DNA of 5,509 nt, from assembly GCF_000613305.1 (NCBI RefSeq), contig NZ_BAIO01000135.1, positions 1-5,509 on the forward strand. The letters run 5' to 3'. Origin of the DNA: Komagataeibacter kakiaceti JCM 25156. GTDB lineage: Bacteria > Pseudomonadota > Alphaproteobacteria > Acetobacterales > Acetobacteraceae. Made by a program: the position numbers and the translations under genes. Below are positions 1 through 5,317 of this stretch, piece after piece (positions within the stretch are counted from its first letter, which is position 1; each line of letters opens with the position of its first letter). The notes beneath the pieces were generated by a model. That model saw nothing but the letters and a program-made list of their open reading frames with translations. It ran no database searches and was not told the origin of the DNA.

Positions 1-1502
1 CGCTCGATGATCTGGTGCTCAAGAACTACCATGAGACCGTGAAGGACGGCAGCCCGCTGGTGCGCGTGCTGGAGCCGCGTGGCAGGGACCAGCCCAACCT
101 TGTCGAGGTCGGCTGGGCCAATGTCAGCGGCGCGCAGGTGCGTGTGCCCGACGCCAACACCCTGTGGACGGCGGACCACGACACCCTGACACAGGCGCAG
201 CCCGTGACCCTGAGCTGGGACAACGGACAGGGCCTAGTGTTCGAGATCACCGTCTCCATCGACCATGATTACATGTTCGCGGTGACGCAGAAGGTGATCA
301 ACCACGGGAGCGAGGCGGTTTCCCTCTACCCCTTCTCCCGCGTGGAGCGTGGCTATACACCGGTCGAGACGGGTGGCTATCTGGTGCATGAAGGGCCGAT
401 TTCGGTCATTGACCGCAGGCTGGATGAAAGCTCGTACAAATCCCTGCGCAAGGGCGCCGTGCCGCCGGGCAACATTGCGTGGAGCAAGTCGGGCCAGGGC
501 GGCTGGGCCGGCATTACCGACAAGTACTGGCTGACCGCCGTGATCCCGCAGCAGGATAGCGATGTGGCGGGCAACTATGCCTACCAGTCCGCCGGGGGCG
601 ACAAGGGGAATTATGATGTCGGCTTCACCGCGCGCGCGCCGCTGGTGATCGCGGCGGGGGGCGAAGCCTCCAGCGCCAGCCATGTCTTCGCTGGCGCCAA
701 GGAAGTGCCGCTGCTGGAAAAATATGAAGCCAGCCTGCATATCCCCGATTTCTGGAAAGCGGTGGATTTTGGCTGGTTCGCGTTCCTGACCCGCCCGATC
801 TTTACCGTGCTGGACTGGCTGAACACCATGCTGGGCAATTTCGGCCTTGCGCTTATGGCGTTCACCCTGCTGGTCAAGGCGCTGTTCTTCCCGCTGGCGA
901 CCAAGCAGTTCCACTCCATGGGCAAGATGCGCCAGCTCCAGCCCAAGATCAAAGCCCTGCGTGAGCGCTACAAGGATGACCAGATGGCGCTCAACCAGCA
1001 GATGATCGGGCTGTACAAGCAGGAAGGCGTCAACCCCGCCAGCGGCTGCCTGCCCATGCTGCTGCAGATTCCGGTGTTCTGGTGCCTGTACAAGGATCTG
1101 TACGTCACGATCGAGATGCGGCACGCGCCCTTCTTCGGCTGGATCCATGACCTCTCGGCGTTCGACCCGACAAACCTGTTCACCCTGTTCGGGCTGATCC
1201 CGTGGGATCCGTCGGTCATCTCGCCCATGCTTCAGCTTGGCCTGTGGCCCATCGCGTTCGGGCTGACCATGTTCGCCCAGCAGCGTCTCAACCCCGCGCC
1301 CGCGGCGGATCCGGCGCAGCAGAAGATGTTCCAGTTCATGCCGATCATCTTCACCTTCTTCATGGCGCGGCAGCCCTCCGGTCTGGTGATCTACTATTGC
1401 TGGAACAACCTGCTCACCATGGCGCAGCAGACGGTCATCCAGCGCCGCATGAACCGGGGCGCCGCCAGCGGCAGGCCCAGCCTGCCGGCCGGGAAGAAAT
1501 AA
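1..1502 (+). CDS. yidC: Membrane protein insertase YidC (5'-truncated by window edge)
   Basis: YidC/Oxa1-family insertase of the inner membrane, which inserts and folds membrane proteins alone or with SecYEG. The frame is open from the first complete codon (position 3), reading LDDLVLKNYHETV, a typical YidC periplasmic-domain stretch, so the first transmembrane helix and N-terminus lie upstream. Counting residues from GTG 15 as residue 1, the periplasmic beta domain runs to about 245. The conserved insertase core follows: TM2 around 276-295, the charged coiled cytoplasmic loop around 297-337 (KMRQLQPKIKALRERYKDD), TM3 around 344-363 (GCLPMLLQIPVF), TM4 around 401-423, and TM5/TM6 around 438-471 (FMPIIFTFFMA, PSGLVIYY). 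The hydrophilic groove position that is Arg366 in E. coli is Lys288 here, which I recall as usual in alphaproteobacteria. The short basic tail ends at TAA 1500-1502. Identity is very secure; only the start is missing. Confidence 0.97.
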   Translation, partial: LDDLVLKNYHETVKDGSPLVRVLEPRGRDQPNLVEVGWANVSGAQVRVPDANTLWTADHDTLTQAQPVTLSWDNGQGLVFEITVSIDHDYMFAVTQKVINHGSEAVSLYPFSRVERGYTPVETGGYLVHEGPISVIDRRLDESSYKSLRKGAVPPGNIAWSKSGQGGWAGITDKYWLTAVIPQQDSDVAGNYAYQSAGGDKGNYDVGFTARAPLVIAAGGEASSASHVFAGAKEVPLLEKYEASLHIPDFWKAVDFGWFAFLTRPIFTVLDWLNTMLGNFGLALMAFTLLVKALFFPLATKQFHSMGKMRQLQPKIKALRERYKDDQMALNQQMIGLYKQEGVNPASGCLPMLLQIPVFWCLYKDLYVTIEMRHAPFFGWIHDLSAFDPTNLFTLFGLIPWDPSVISPMLQLGLWPIAFGLTMFAQQRLNPAPAADPAQQKMFQFMPIIFTFFMARQPSGLVIYYCWNNLLTMAQQTVIQRRMNRGAASGRPSLPAGKK

Positions 1503-1504
1503 CC

Positions 1505-1509
1505 AGGAA
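1505..1509 (+). promoter_or_regulatory. Ribosome binding site of engB
   Basis: AGGAA lies five bases before ATG 1515, in the 12-base gap after the yidC stop codon. It supports ATG 1515 as the engB start and suggests engB is read from the yidC transcript. Confidence 0.6.
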
Positions 1510-1514
1510 CCAAG

Positions 1515-2192
1515 ATGGTGGATTTCTCCTCTCCCGCACCAACGCCGGAAGAACGCGAGCGCGACCGGGAAATCGGGCGCGTCCTGTTCTCGGGCGAGTT
1601 CAATTTCGTCTTTGGCGCGCAGAAGCTGGGTCAGCTTCCCGACCCGCTCCTGCCCGAAATCGCGTTTGCGGGCCGCTCCAACGTGGGCAAGTCCAGCCTG
1701 ATCAATGCGCTGACCGGGCGGCGTGCGCTGGCGCGCGCTTCTTCCCAGCCGGGCCGGACCAAGCAGCTCAATTTCTTTGAACTGGCCGACCGGATGACAC
1801 TGGTCGACATGCCGGGCTACGGGTTTGCCAAGGCAGCCAAGGACGTGAAGGAAGACTGGCAGGGGATGATGTTCTCCTACCTGCGCGGTCGCCCCACGCT
1901 GCGCCGCGTCGTGCTGCTGCTGGACAGCCGGGTGGAGGTCAAGGCGTCGGATCGGGAAATCATGAAGCTGCTGGACCGCGCCGCCGTGACGTTTCAGGTG
2001 GTGCTGACCAAATGCGACGCGCCAAAACCCAATGCGCTGGCGGCCAAGGAGCGCGAGGTTGGCGAGATCGTGCGCACGCATGCCGCCGCCTTCCCCGAGG
2101 TGCTGGCGACCAGCAGCACCACCGGCATGGGGATCGAGACGCTGCGCGCGGAGCTGGCCCGGCTGGCCAATCCGGCGCGGGCGGGCATGTAG
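1515..2192 (+). CDS. engB: Ribosome biogenesis GTP-binding protein EngB (YihA/YsxC)
   Basis: Small TRAFAC-class GTPase that, from work on homologues, acts late in assembly of the large ribosomal subunit and is often essential. The 225-residue protein shows all the GTPase motifs in order: G1/P-loop GRSNVGKSS at 53-61, the G2 region PGRTKQLNFF at 79-88 with the switch threonine at 82, G3 DMPGYG at 98-103, G4 TKCD at 165-168, and a G5-like TSSTTGMG at 199-206. PGRTKQLNFF together with DMPGYGFA is diagnostic of EngB as opposed to Era or Der. The N-terminal 25 or so residues are charged and precede the domain, as in other alphaproteobacterial members. The ATG has an AGGA site at good spacing and follows yidC by 12 bases, so the two are probably co-transcribed. 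No motif is damaged. Confidence 0.96.
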   Translation: MVDFSSPAPTPEERERDREIGRVLFSGEFNFVFGAQKLGQLPDPLLPEIAFAGRSNVGKSSLINALTGRRALARASSQPGRTKQLNFFELADRMTLVDMPGYGFAKAAKDVKEDWQGMMFSYLRGRPTLRRVVLLLDSRVEVKASDREIMKLLDRAAVTFQVVLTKCDAPKPNALAAKEREVGEIVRTHAAAFPEVLATSSTTGMGIETLRAELARLANPARAGM

Positions 2193-2250
2193 GTCCGGTC
2201 ACCCTGATGTGGCCACCGACCATGGATACAGGAGCGAAGGGACCGTTCGG
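2193..2250 (+). other. engB-argB spacer
   Basis: This 58-base gap holds the argB ribosome binding site and one weak hairpin (GGTCAC 2197-2202 with GTGGCC 2209-2214, one G-U pair, six-base loop). No T-run follows the hairpin, so I do not call a terminator, and I see no convincing promoter. Read-through from engB into argB is therefore likely. Confidence 0.4.
2231..2241 (+). promoter_or_regulatory. Ribosome binding site that fixes the argB start
   Basis: A purine-rich stretch, GGAGCGAAGGG, ends nine bases before ATG 2251. The argB frame stays open far upstream (to about 2032, inside engB), so a longest-frame call would start the gene too early. This site and the match of ATG 2251 to the usual ArgB N-terminus favour 2251. 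Confidence 0.55.
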
Positions 2251-3156
2251 ATGACAGGAACAGGACCGGGCGACCGGGAAGCACAGGCACGGGCCGAGGT
2301 TCTGGCCAGAGCGCTGCCTTATCTGCGCCGCTACGCGGGTGATACGATTGTAGTGAAATATGGCGGCAGCGCGATGGTTGACACCGCGCTCTCCACCGCG
2401 TTCGGCCATGACATCGCCCTGCTCAAGCAGGTGGGGGTCAACCCCGTCGTGGTGCATGGCGGCGGGCCGCAGATCAGCGCCATGCTCAAGCGGCTGCAGA
2501 TTGAATCGACCTTTATCGACGGCCTGCGCGTGACCGATGCCGCCATGATCGACGTGATCGAGATGGTGCTGGGCGGCAAGGTGAACAAGCAGGTGGCGGG
2601 TCTCATCAACCGCGCCGGTGCGCTGGCGGTCGGTATTTCCGGCCTTGATGGTGGCCTGATTTCCGCCCGCAGGCTCCAGCGCCGTGCGCGTGAATCCGGT
2701 GTCGAGACCGATCGCCTGCTTGATCTGGGCTTCGTGGGGGAGCCGACGCGGATCGACCCGCGTGTTATCTACGCGCTGTCGGGTTCCGGCCTGATCCCGG
2801 TCATCGCCCCCATCGGCGCGGGCGAGCAGGGCGAGACCTACAACATCAACGCCGATACGGCAGCGGGCGCGATCGCGGGTGCGATCAACGCCAGCCGCCT
2901 GCTCATGCTGACGGACGTGCCCGGCGTGCTGGATGGCGATGGCCAGCTGATACCGGAACTGACGGCGGAAGACGCGCGCCGCGGCATTGCCAGCGGCATG
3001 ATTTCGGGCGGCATGATCCCGAAGGTGGAGACCTGCCTCGAGGCCGTGCGCGCCGGTGCGCGGGCCGCCGTCATCCTTGATGGCCGGGTGCGGCATTCCT
3101 GCCTGCTTGAACTGTTTACCGAAGCCGGGCCGGGCACGCTGATCCGCGCCGCCTGA
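2251..3156 (+). CDS. argB: Acetylglutamate kinase ArgB
   Basis: Cytosolic amino-acid kinase that phosphorylates N-acetyl-L-glutamate with ATP, the second step of the acetylated arginine pathway. From ATG 2251 the protein has 301 residues, normal for alphaproteobacterial ArgB. Visible motifs: VVKYGGSAM at 34-42 with catalytic Lys36, VVHGGGPQIS at 67-76 for phosphate binding, FIDGLRVTD at 88-96, the N-acetylglutamate region NKQVAGLIN at 112-120, NINADTAAGA at 198-207 with Asp202, LTDVPGVL at 220-227, and GGMIPKVETC at 253-262 with Lys258. Lys36, Asp202 and Lys258 correspond to Lys8, Asp162 and Lys217 of E. coli. About 25 residues before the kinase core (AQARAEVLARALPYLRRY) form a predicted helix like that of hexameric, arginine-inhibited enzymes, so feedback inhibition by arginine is a reasonable inference. 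A hairpin lies just after the stop codon. Confidence 0.97.
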   Translation: MTGTGPGDREAQARAEVLARALPYLRRYAGDTIVVKYGGSAMVDTALSTAFGHDIALLKQVGVNPVVVHGGGPQISAMLKRLQIESTFIDGLRVTDAAMIDVIEMVLGGKVNKQVAGLINRAGALAVGISGLDGGLISARRLQRRARESGVETDRLLDLGFVGEPTRIDPRVIYALSGSGLIPVIAPIGAGEQGETYNINADTAAGAIAGAINASRLLMLTDVPGVLDGDGQLIPELTAEDARRGIASGMISGGMIPKVETCLEAVRAGARAAVILDGRVRHSCLLELFTEAGPGTLIRAA

Positions 3157-3178
3157 GACGTCATGCACGTAGTGTGGG

Positions 3179-3212
3179 GGATCGGGGCAATCGTTGACAT
3201 TGCCCATGATCC
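3179..3212 (+). repeat. Interrupted inverted repeat between argB and dapD
   Basis: A perfect dyad, GGGCAAT (3185-3191) and ATTGCCC (3199-3205), is separated by seven bases. It is extended outward by GGATC (3179-3183) and GATCC (3208-3212) across a small asymmetric internal loop, for 12 possible base pairs in all. The bases after it (3213 onward) are not T-rich, so it is not a standard intrinsic terminator. It could be a transcript-end structure for argB or a DNA operator, because a -35-like hexamer lies in its centre. The repeat is seen directly; the role is inference. Confidence 0.55.
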
Positions 3213-3222
3213 TTCGCATGGT
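3194..3222 (+). promoter_or_regulatory. Candidate promoter for dapD-dapE
   Basis: TTGACA at 3194-3199 matches the sigma-70 -35 consensus exactly. After a 17-base spacer, CATGGT at 3217-3222 matches three of six -10 positions (A2, T3, T6). A start near 3229 would give a leader of roughly 65 bases before ATG 3295. The -10 is weak, and in GC-rich alphaproteobacteria such predictions are unreliable. Confidence 0.35.
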
Positions 3223-3246
3223 CCGCAGTCAAATTGATCCAGCCTC

Positions 3247-3262
3247 CGGCGGCTCCCCGCCG
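3247..3262 (+). repeat. Short GC-rich hairpin in the dapD leader
   Basis: CGGCGG (3247-3252) and CCGCCG (3257-3262) form a perfect six-base-pair stem with a CTCC loop. It lies about 17 bases before the ribosome binding site and would be in the dapD leader if transcription starts near 3229. Such short GC stems also arise by chance in GC-rich DNA. Confidence 0.35.
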
Positions 3263-3278
3263 TGTCGGCCAGCCCCAT

Positions 3279-3284
3279 ACAGGA
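3279..3284 (+). promoter_or_regulatory. Ribosome binding site that fixes the dapD start
   Basis: ACAGGA sits ten bases before ATG 3295. It decides the dapD start: the protein from ATG 3295 reads [17 protein letters not shown], a normal DapD N-terminus. The longer frame that carries the dapD C-terminus has no ATG and no family resemblance this far upstream. Confidence 0.5.
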
Positions 3285-3294
3285 TTTTGCAAAC

Positions 3295-4142
3295 ATGACC
3301 GATACATCCCTCCAGAGCCAGATCGAGGCCCTGTGGGAGCGTCGCGAGACGCTGTCCACCGCTACCGTTGGCGCGGATCGCGACGCGTGGAGGCCGCGCT
3401 GACGGCGCTGGATTCCGGCACGCTCCGTGTCGCCACGCCGGGGGCCGATGGCTGGGTTGTCAACGAATGGCTGAAAAAGGCGGTGCTTCTGTCCTTCCGC
3501 CTCAATGACAACCGCGTGGTTGAAGGCGGTGGCGCGGGCGCGCCGAGCTATGACAAGGTGCCGCTGAAATTCGCGGGCTGGGACCAGGCGGCGTTTGGCG
3601 CGGCGGGTTTCCGCGCCGTACCCGGCTCCATCGTGCGCCGTTCCGCCTTCATCGCGCCCGGCGTGGTGCTGATGCCCAGCTTCGTCAACGCCGGTGCGTA
3701 TGTCGATAGCGGCACGATGGTCGATACCTGGGTTACGATCGGCAGTTGCGCGCAGATCGGCAAGAACTGCCACATCAGCGGTGGCGTGGGCATTGGCGGC
3801 GTGCTGGAGCCGCTGCAGGCCGCGCCCGTCATCATCGAGGACGGCTGCTTCATCGGCGCGCGCTCCGAAGTGGCGGAAGGTGTCGTGGTCGAACGTGGCA
3901 GCGTGCTGTCCATGGGCGTGTTTCTGGGCGCCTCCACCAAGATCGTCGACCGCGCGACGGGTGAGGTCTTCATGGGCCGCGTTCCGGCCTATTCCGTGGT
4001 CGTGCCCGGCACCCTGCCGCCGCGTCAGGCGACATCGGCCGATGGGAAGCCGCTGCCGTCGCTTGACTGCGCCGTGATCGTCAAGCGCGTGGATGAGCGC
4101 ACCCGCTCCAAGACGTCGATCAACGACCTGCTGCGCGGCTGA
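3295..4142 (+). CDS. dapD: Tetrahydrodipicolinate N-succinyltransferase DapD, with an apparent -1 frameshift
   Basis: Cytosolic trimeric enzyme that transfers succinyl from succinyl-CoA to tetrahydrodipicolinate in the diaminopimelate/lysine pathway. From ATG 3295 the sequence is a proper DapD N-terminus to Ala31 (GADRDA), then reads WRPR and stops at TGA 3400-3402. The family sequence resumes one base back at GTG 3387 ([11 protein letters not shown]) and runs intact to TGA 4140-4142. Restoring one G near 3387 gives a 282-residue protein, normal length for the group. In that numbering the N-terminal helical domain precedes [17 protein letters not shown] (about 55-71), and a left-handed beta-helix of hexapeptide repeats covers roughly 110-235 ([31 protein letters not shown]). 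Putative catalytic residues Asp144 (MVDTW) and Glu192 (ARSEV) are 48 apart, as in known enzymes. The C-terminus [10 protein letters not shown] is typical. dapE follows after five bases. Identity is secure; whether the gene is intact in the organism is open. The uninterrupted downstream frame alone, from GTG 3387, would give 251 residues without the first 31. Confidence 0.93.
3385..3389 (+). other. Frameshift site in dapD (one G apparently missing)
   Basis: The bases GCGTG are read as GCG TGG in the frame of ATG 3295, but the family alignment calls for GCG GTG (Ala-Val, as in RDAVEAAL). The upstream frame ends at 3387 and the downstream frame begins at the same base, so a single-base deletion explains everything. 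No X XXY YYZ slippery heptamer is present. Confidence 0.85.
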
Positions 4143-4147
4143 ACGGA

Positions 4148-5317
4148 ATGAGCGATGACGGAATGGCCGCCATGGAGCAGGACCCCGGTGGTGTTGTCAC
4201 CCTCGCGCGGGATCTGATCCGCTGCCCTTCCGTCACGCCGGATGATGGCTGCGGCATCACCGCACTGGCCACGGTTCTGGAGCGGATGGGGTTCAGCGTC
4301 ACCCTTCTCCCGTTCGGGGAGGGGGCGGCCCGCACGCCCAACCTGTTCGCACGCCTGGGCACCGGCCAGCCGCATCTGTGCTTTGCCGGGCATACGGACG
4401 TGGTGCCCGTTGGGGATGCGGACTGGAGCCATGACCCCTTCGGTGGGGAAATCCATGACGGTGTGCTGTTCGGTCGTGGCGCATGCGACATGAAGGGGGG
4501 CATCGCCGCCTTTGTCGCGGCGGTCCGGCTGTATCTGAACAAATTTCCACAGCCGCGCGGCTCGATCAGCCTGCTGATTACGGGCGATGAGGAAGGCCCG
4601 GCCACGAACGGCACCGTGCGTGTGCTGGAATGGATGGAAAAACAGGGGCAGATCCCTGATTTCTGCCTTGTGGGCGAGCCGACCAATCCCGCCGGAATGG
4701 GCGAGGTGATCAAGATCGGTCGGCGCGGCAGCCTCAATGCCCATATCACCGTCAATGGAACGCAGGGCCATGTGGCCTATCCGCACCGCGCGGATAATCC
4801 CGTACACCGCCTGCTGGCGCTGCTGGGGGAACTGACGGCGGCCCCGCTGGATACGGGCAGCGAATGGTTCGAGCCCTCAAGCCTTCAGGTCACGAGCATC
4901 GACGTGGGCAACACCGCCACCAACGTCATTCCCGCCCGTGCCGGGGCGCGGCTGAACATCCGTTTCAATGACCTGCATACCGGCGCGGATCTGGCGGGGT
5001 GGATTCGCACGGTTGTCGCCCGGCACGCGCCGGGGGCCGATGTACGTATCGTGATCAGCGGGGAATCCTTCCTGACCGAACCCCATGCCCCGGTGGAAGC
5101 CCTGCGCGCCGCCGTGCGGGCCGTAACCGGCCATGTGCCCCGGCTTGATACCGGGGGCGGCACGTCCGACGCCCGTTTTATCAGCCGCTACTGTCCCGTT
5201 GCCGAATTCGGCCTGGTAGGCACGAGCATGCACAAGGCGGACGAGCATGTCAGCCTGGCTGACCTGAAGCAGTTGACGGCGATCTATACCGGTTTTCTTG
5301 AAAAGGTAATGCGCTAA
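4148..5317 (+). CDS. dapE: Succinyl-diaminopimelate desuccinylase DapE
   Basis: Di-zinc M20-family amidohydrolase that cleaves N-succinyl-LL-diaminopimelate to LL-diaminopimelate and succinate. From ATG 4148 it has 389 residues; the family is usually about 375-385. Zinc ligands and catalytic residues by comparison with E. coli: His82 in CFAGHTDVVP, Asp114 in GRGACDMKGG, the TGDEEG motif with catalytic Glu148 and ligand Glu149, Glu177 in VGEPT, and His362 in TSMHKADEHVS. GTQGHVAYPHRADNP at 204-218 (His208 in the dimerisation domain) and GGGTSDARF at 336-344 are DapE-like and argue against ArgE or other M20 peptidases. Core similarity starts at about residue 16 (VVTLARDLIRCPSVTPDDG), so ATG 4172 (381 residues) is a plausible alternative start; ATG 4163 is also in frame. 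It follows dapD by five bases, and its stop codon overlaps the next start, so it is clearly in an operon. Undamaged. Confidence 0.96.
   Translation: MSDDGMAAMEQDPGGVVTLARDLIRCPSVTPDDGCGITALATVLERMGFSVTLLPFGEGAARTPNLFARLGTGQPHLCFAGHTDVVPVGDADWSHDPFGGEIHDGVLFGRGACDMKGGIAAFVAAVRLYLNKFPQPRGSISLLITGDEEGPATNGTVRVLEWMEKQGQIPDFCLVGEPTNPAGMGEVIKIGRRGSLNAHITVNGTQGHVAYPHRADNPVHRLLALLGELTAAPLDTGSEWFEPSSLQVTSIDVGNTATNVIPARAGARLNIRFNDLHTGADLAGWIRTVVARHAPGADVRIVISGESFLTEPHAPVEALRAAVRAVTGHVPRLDTGGGTSDARFISRYCPVAEFGLVGTSMHKADEHVSLADLKQLTAIYTGFLEKVMR
5301..5306 (+). promoter_or_regulatory. Ribosome binding site of the last gene, inside dapE
   Basis: AAAAGG lies ten bases before ATG 5317 and within the last codons of dapE. 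Together with the one-base TAATG overlap it supports a real translation start coupled to dapE. Confidence 0.4.

Larger units (their letters stand above)
3157..3294 (+). other. argB-dapD intergenic region
   Basis: At 138 bases this is the longest non-coding stretch of the window. In order it holds an interrupted inverted repeat (3179-3212), a TTGACA hexamer in the loop of that repeat (3194-3199) with a possible -10 at 3217-3222, a compact GC-rich hairpin (3247-3262), and the dapD ribosome binding site (3279-3284). No small gene or T-tract terminator is seen. It is the most likely place for an independent dapD-dapE promoter. Confidence 0.6.

Noticed and set aside
629..639. Alternating CG run as a Z-DNA or regulatory element
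   Set aside because: It is short, lies within codons for Thr-Ala-Arg-Ala in yidC, and is expected by chance in GC-rich coding DNA.
234..2081. Long open frame on the - strand opposite yidC and engB (615 codons)
   Set aside because: Composition is dominated by Arg, His, Gln, Gly and Asp, typical of the antisense of GC-rich genes. It spans two well-identified genes, shows no family motif, and is most simply a shadow.
2197..2214. Hairpin after engB as a terminator
   Set aside because: The stem is only six pairs with one G-U, and no T-run follows it.
2032..2250. Possible long N-terminal extension of argB overlapping engB
   Set aside because: The extension is Arg/Ala/Pro/Cys-rich shadow of engB. 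The family N-terminus and a ribosome binding site point to ATG 2251.
1960..3219. Long open frame on the - strand opposite argB (419 codons)
   Set aside because: It is antisense to all of argB and the end of engB, has low-complexity His/Arg/Asp-rich composition and no recognisable domain.
3185..3220. Intrinsic terminator after argB
   Set aside because: The hairpin is good, but the following bases (CCTTCGCATGG region) lack a T-tract, so I list it only as an inverted repeat.
3382..3402. Programmed -1 ribosomal frameshifting in dapD
   Set aside because: No slippery heptamer is present, tRNA re-pairing after a one-base slip at GCG would be poor, and such control is not known for dapD.
2838..3773. 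Open frame on the - strand opposite argB-dapD (311 codons)
   Set aside because: It crosses the intergenic region but shows no recognisable start signal, domain or operon partner, and its composition is that of an antisense shadow.
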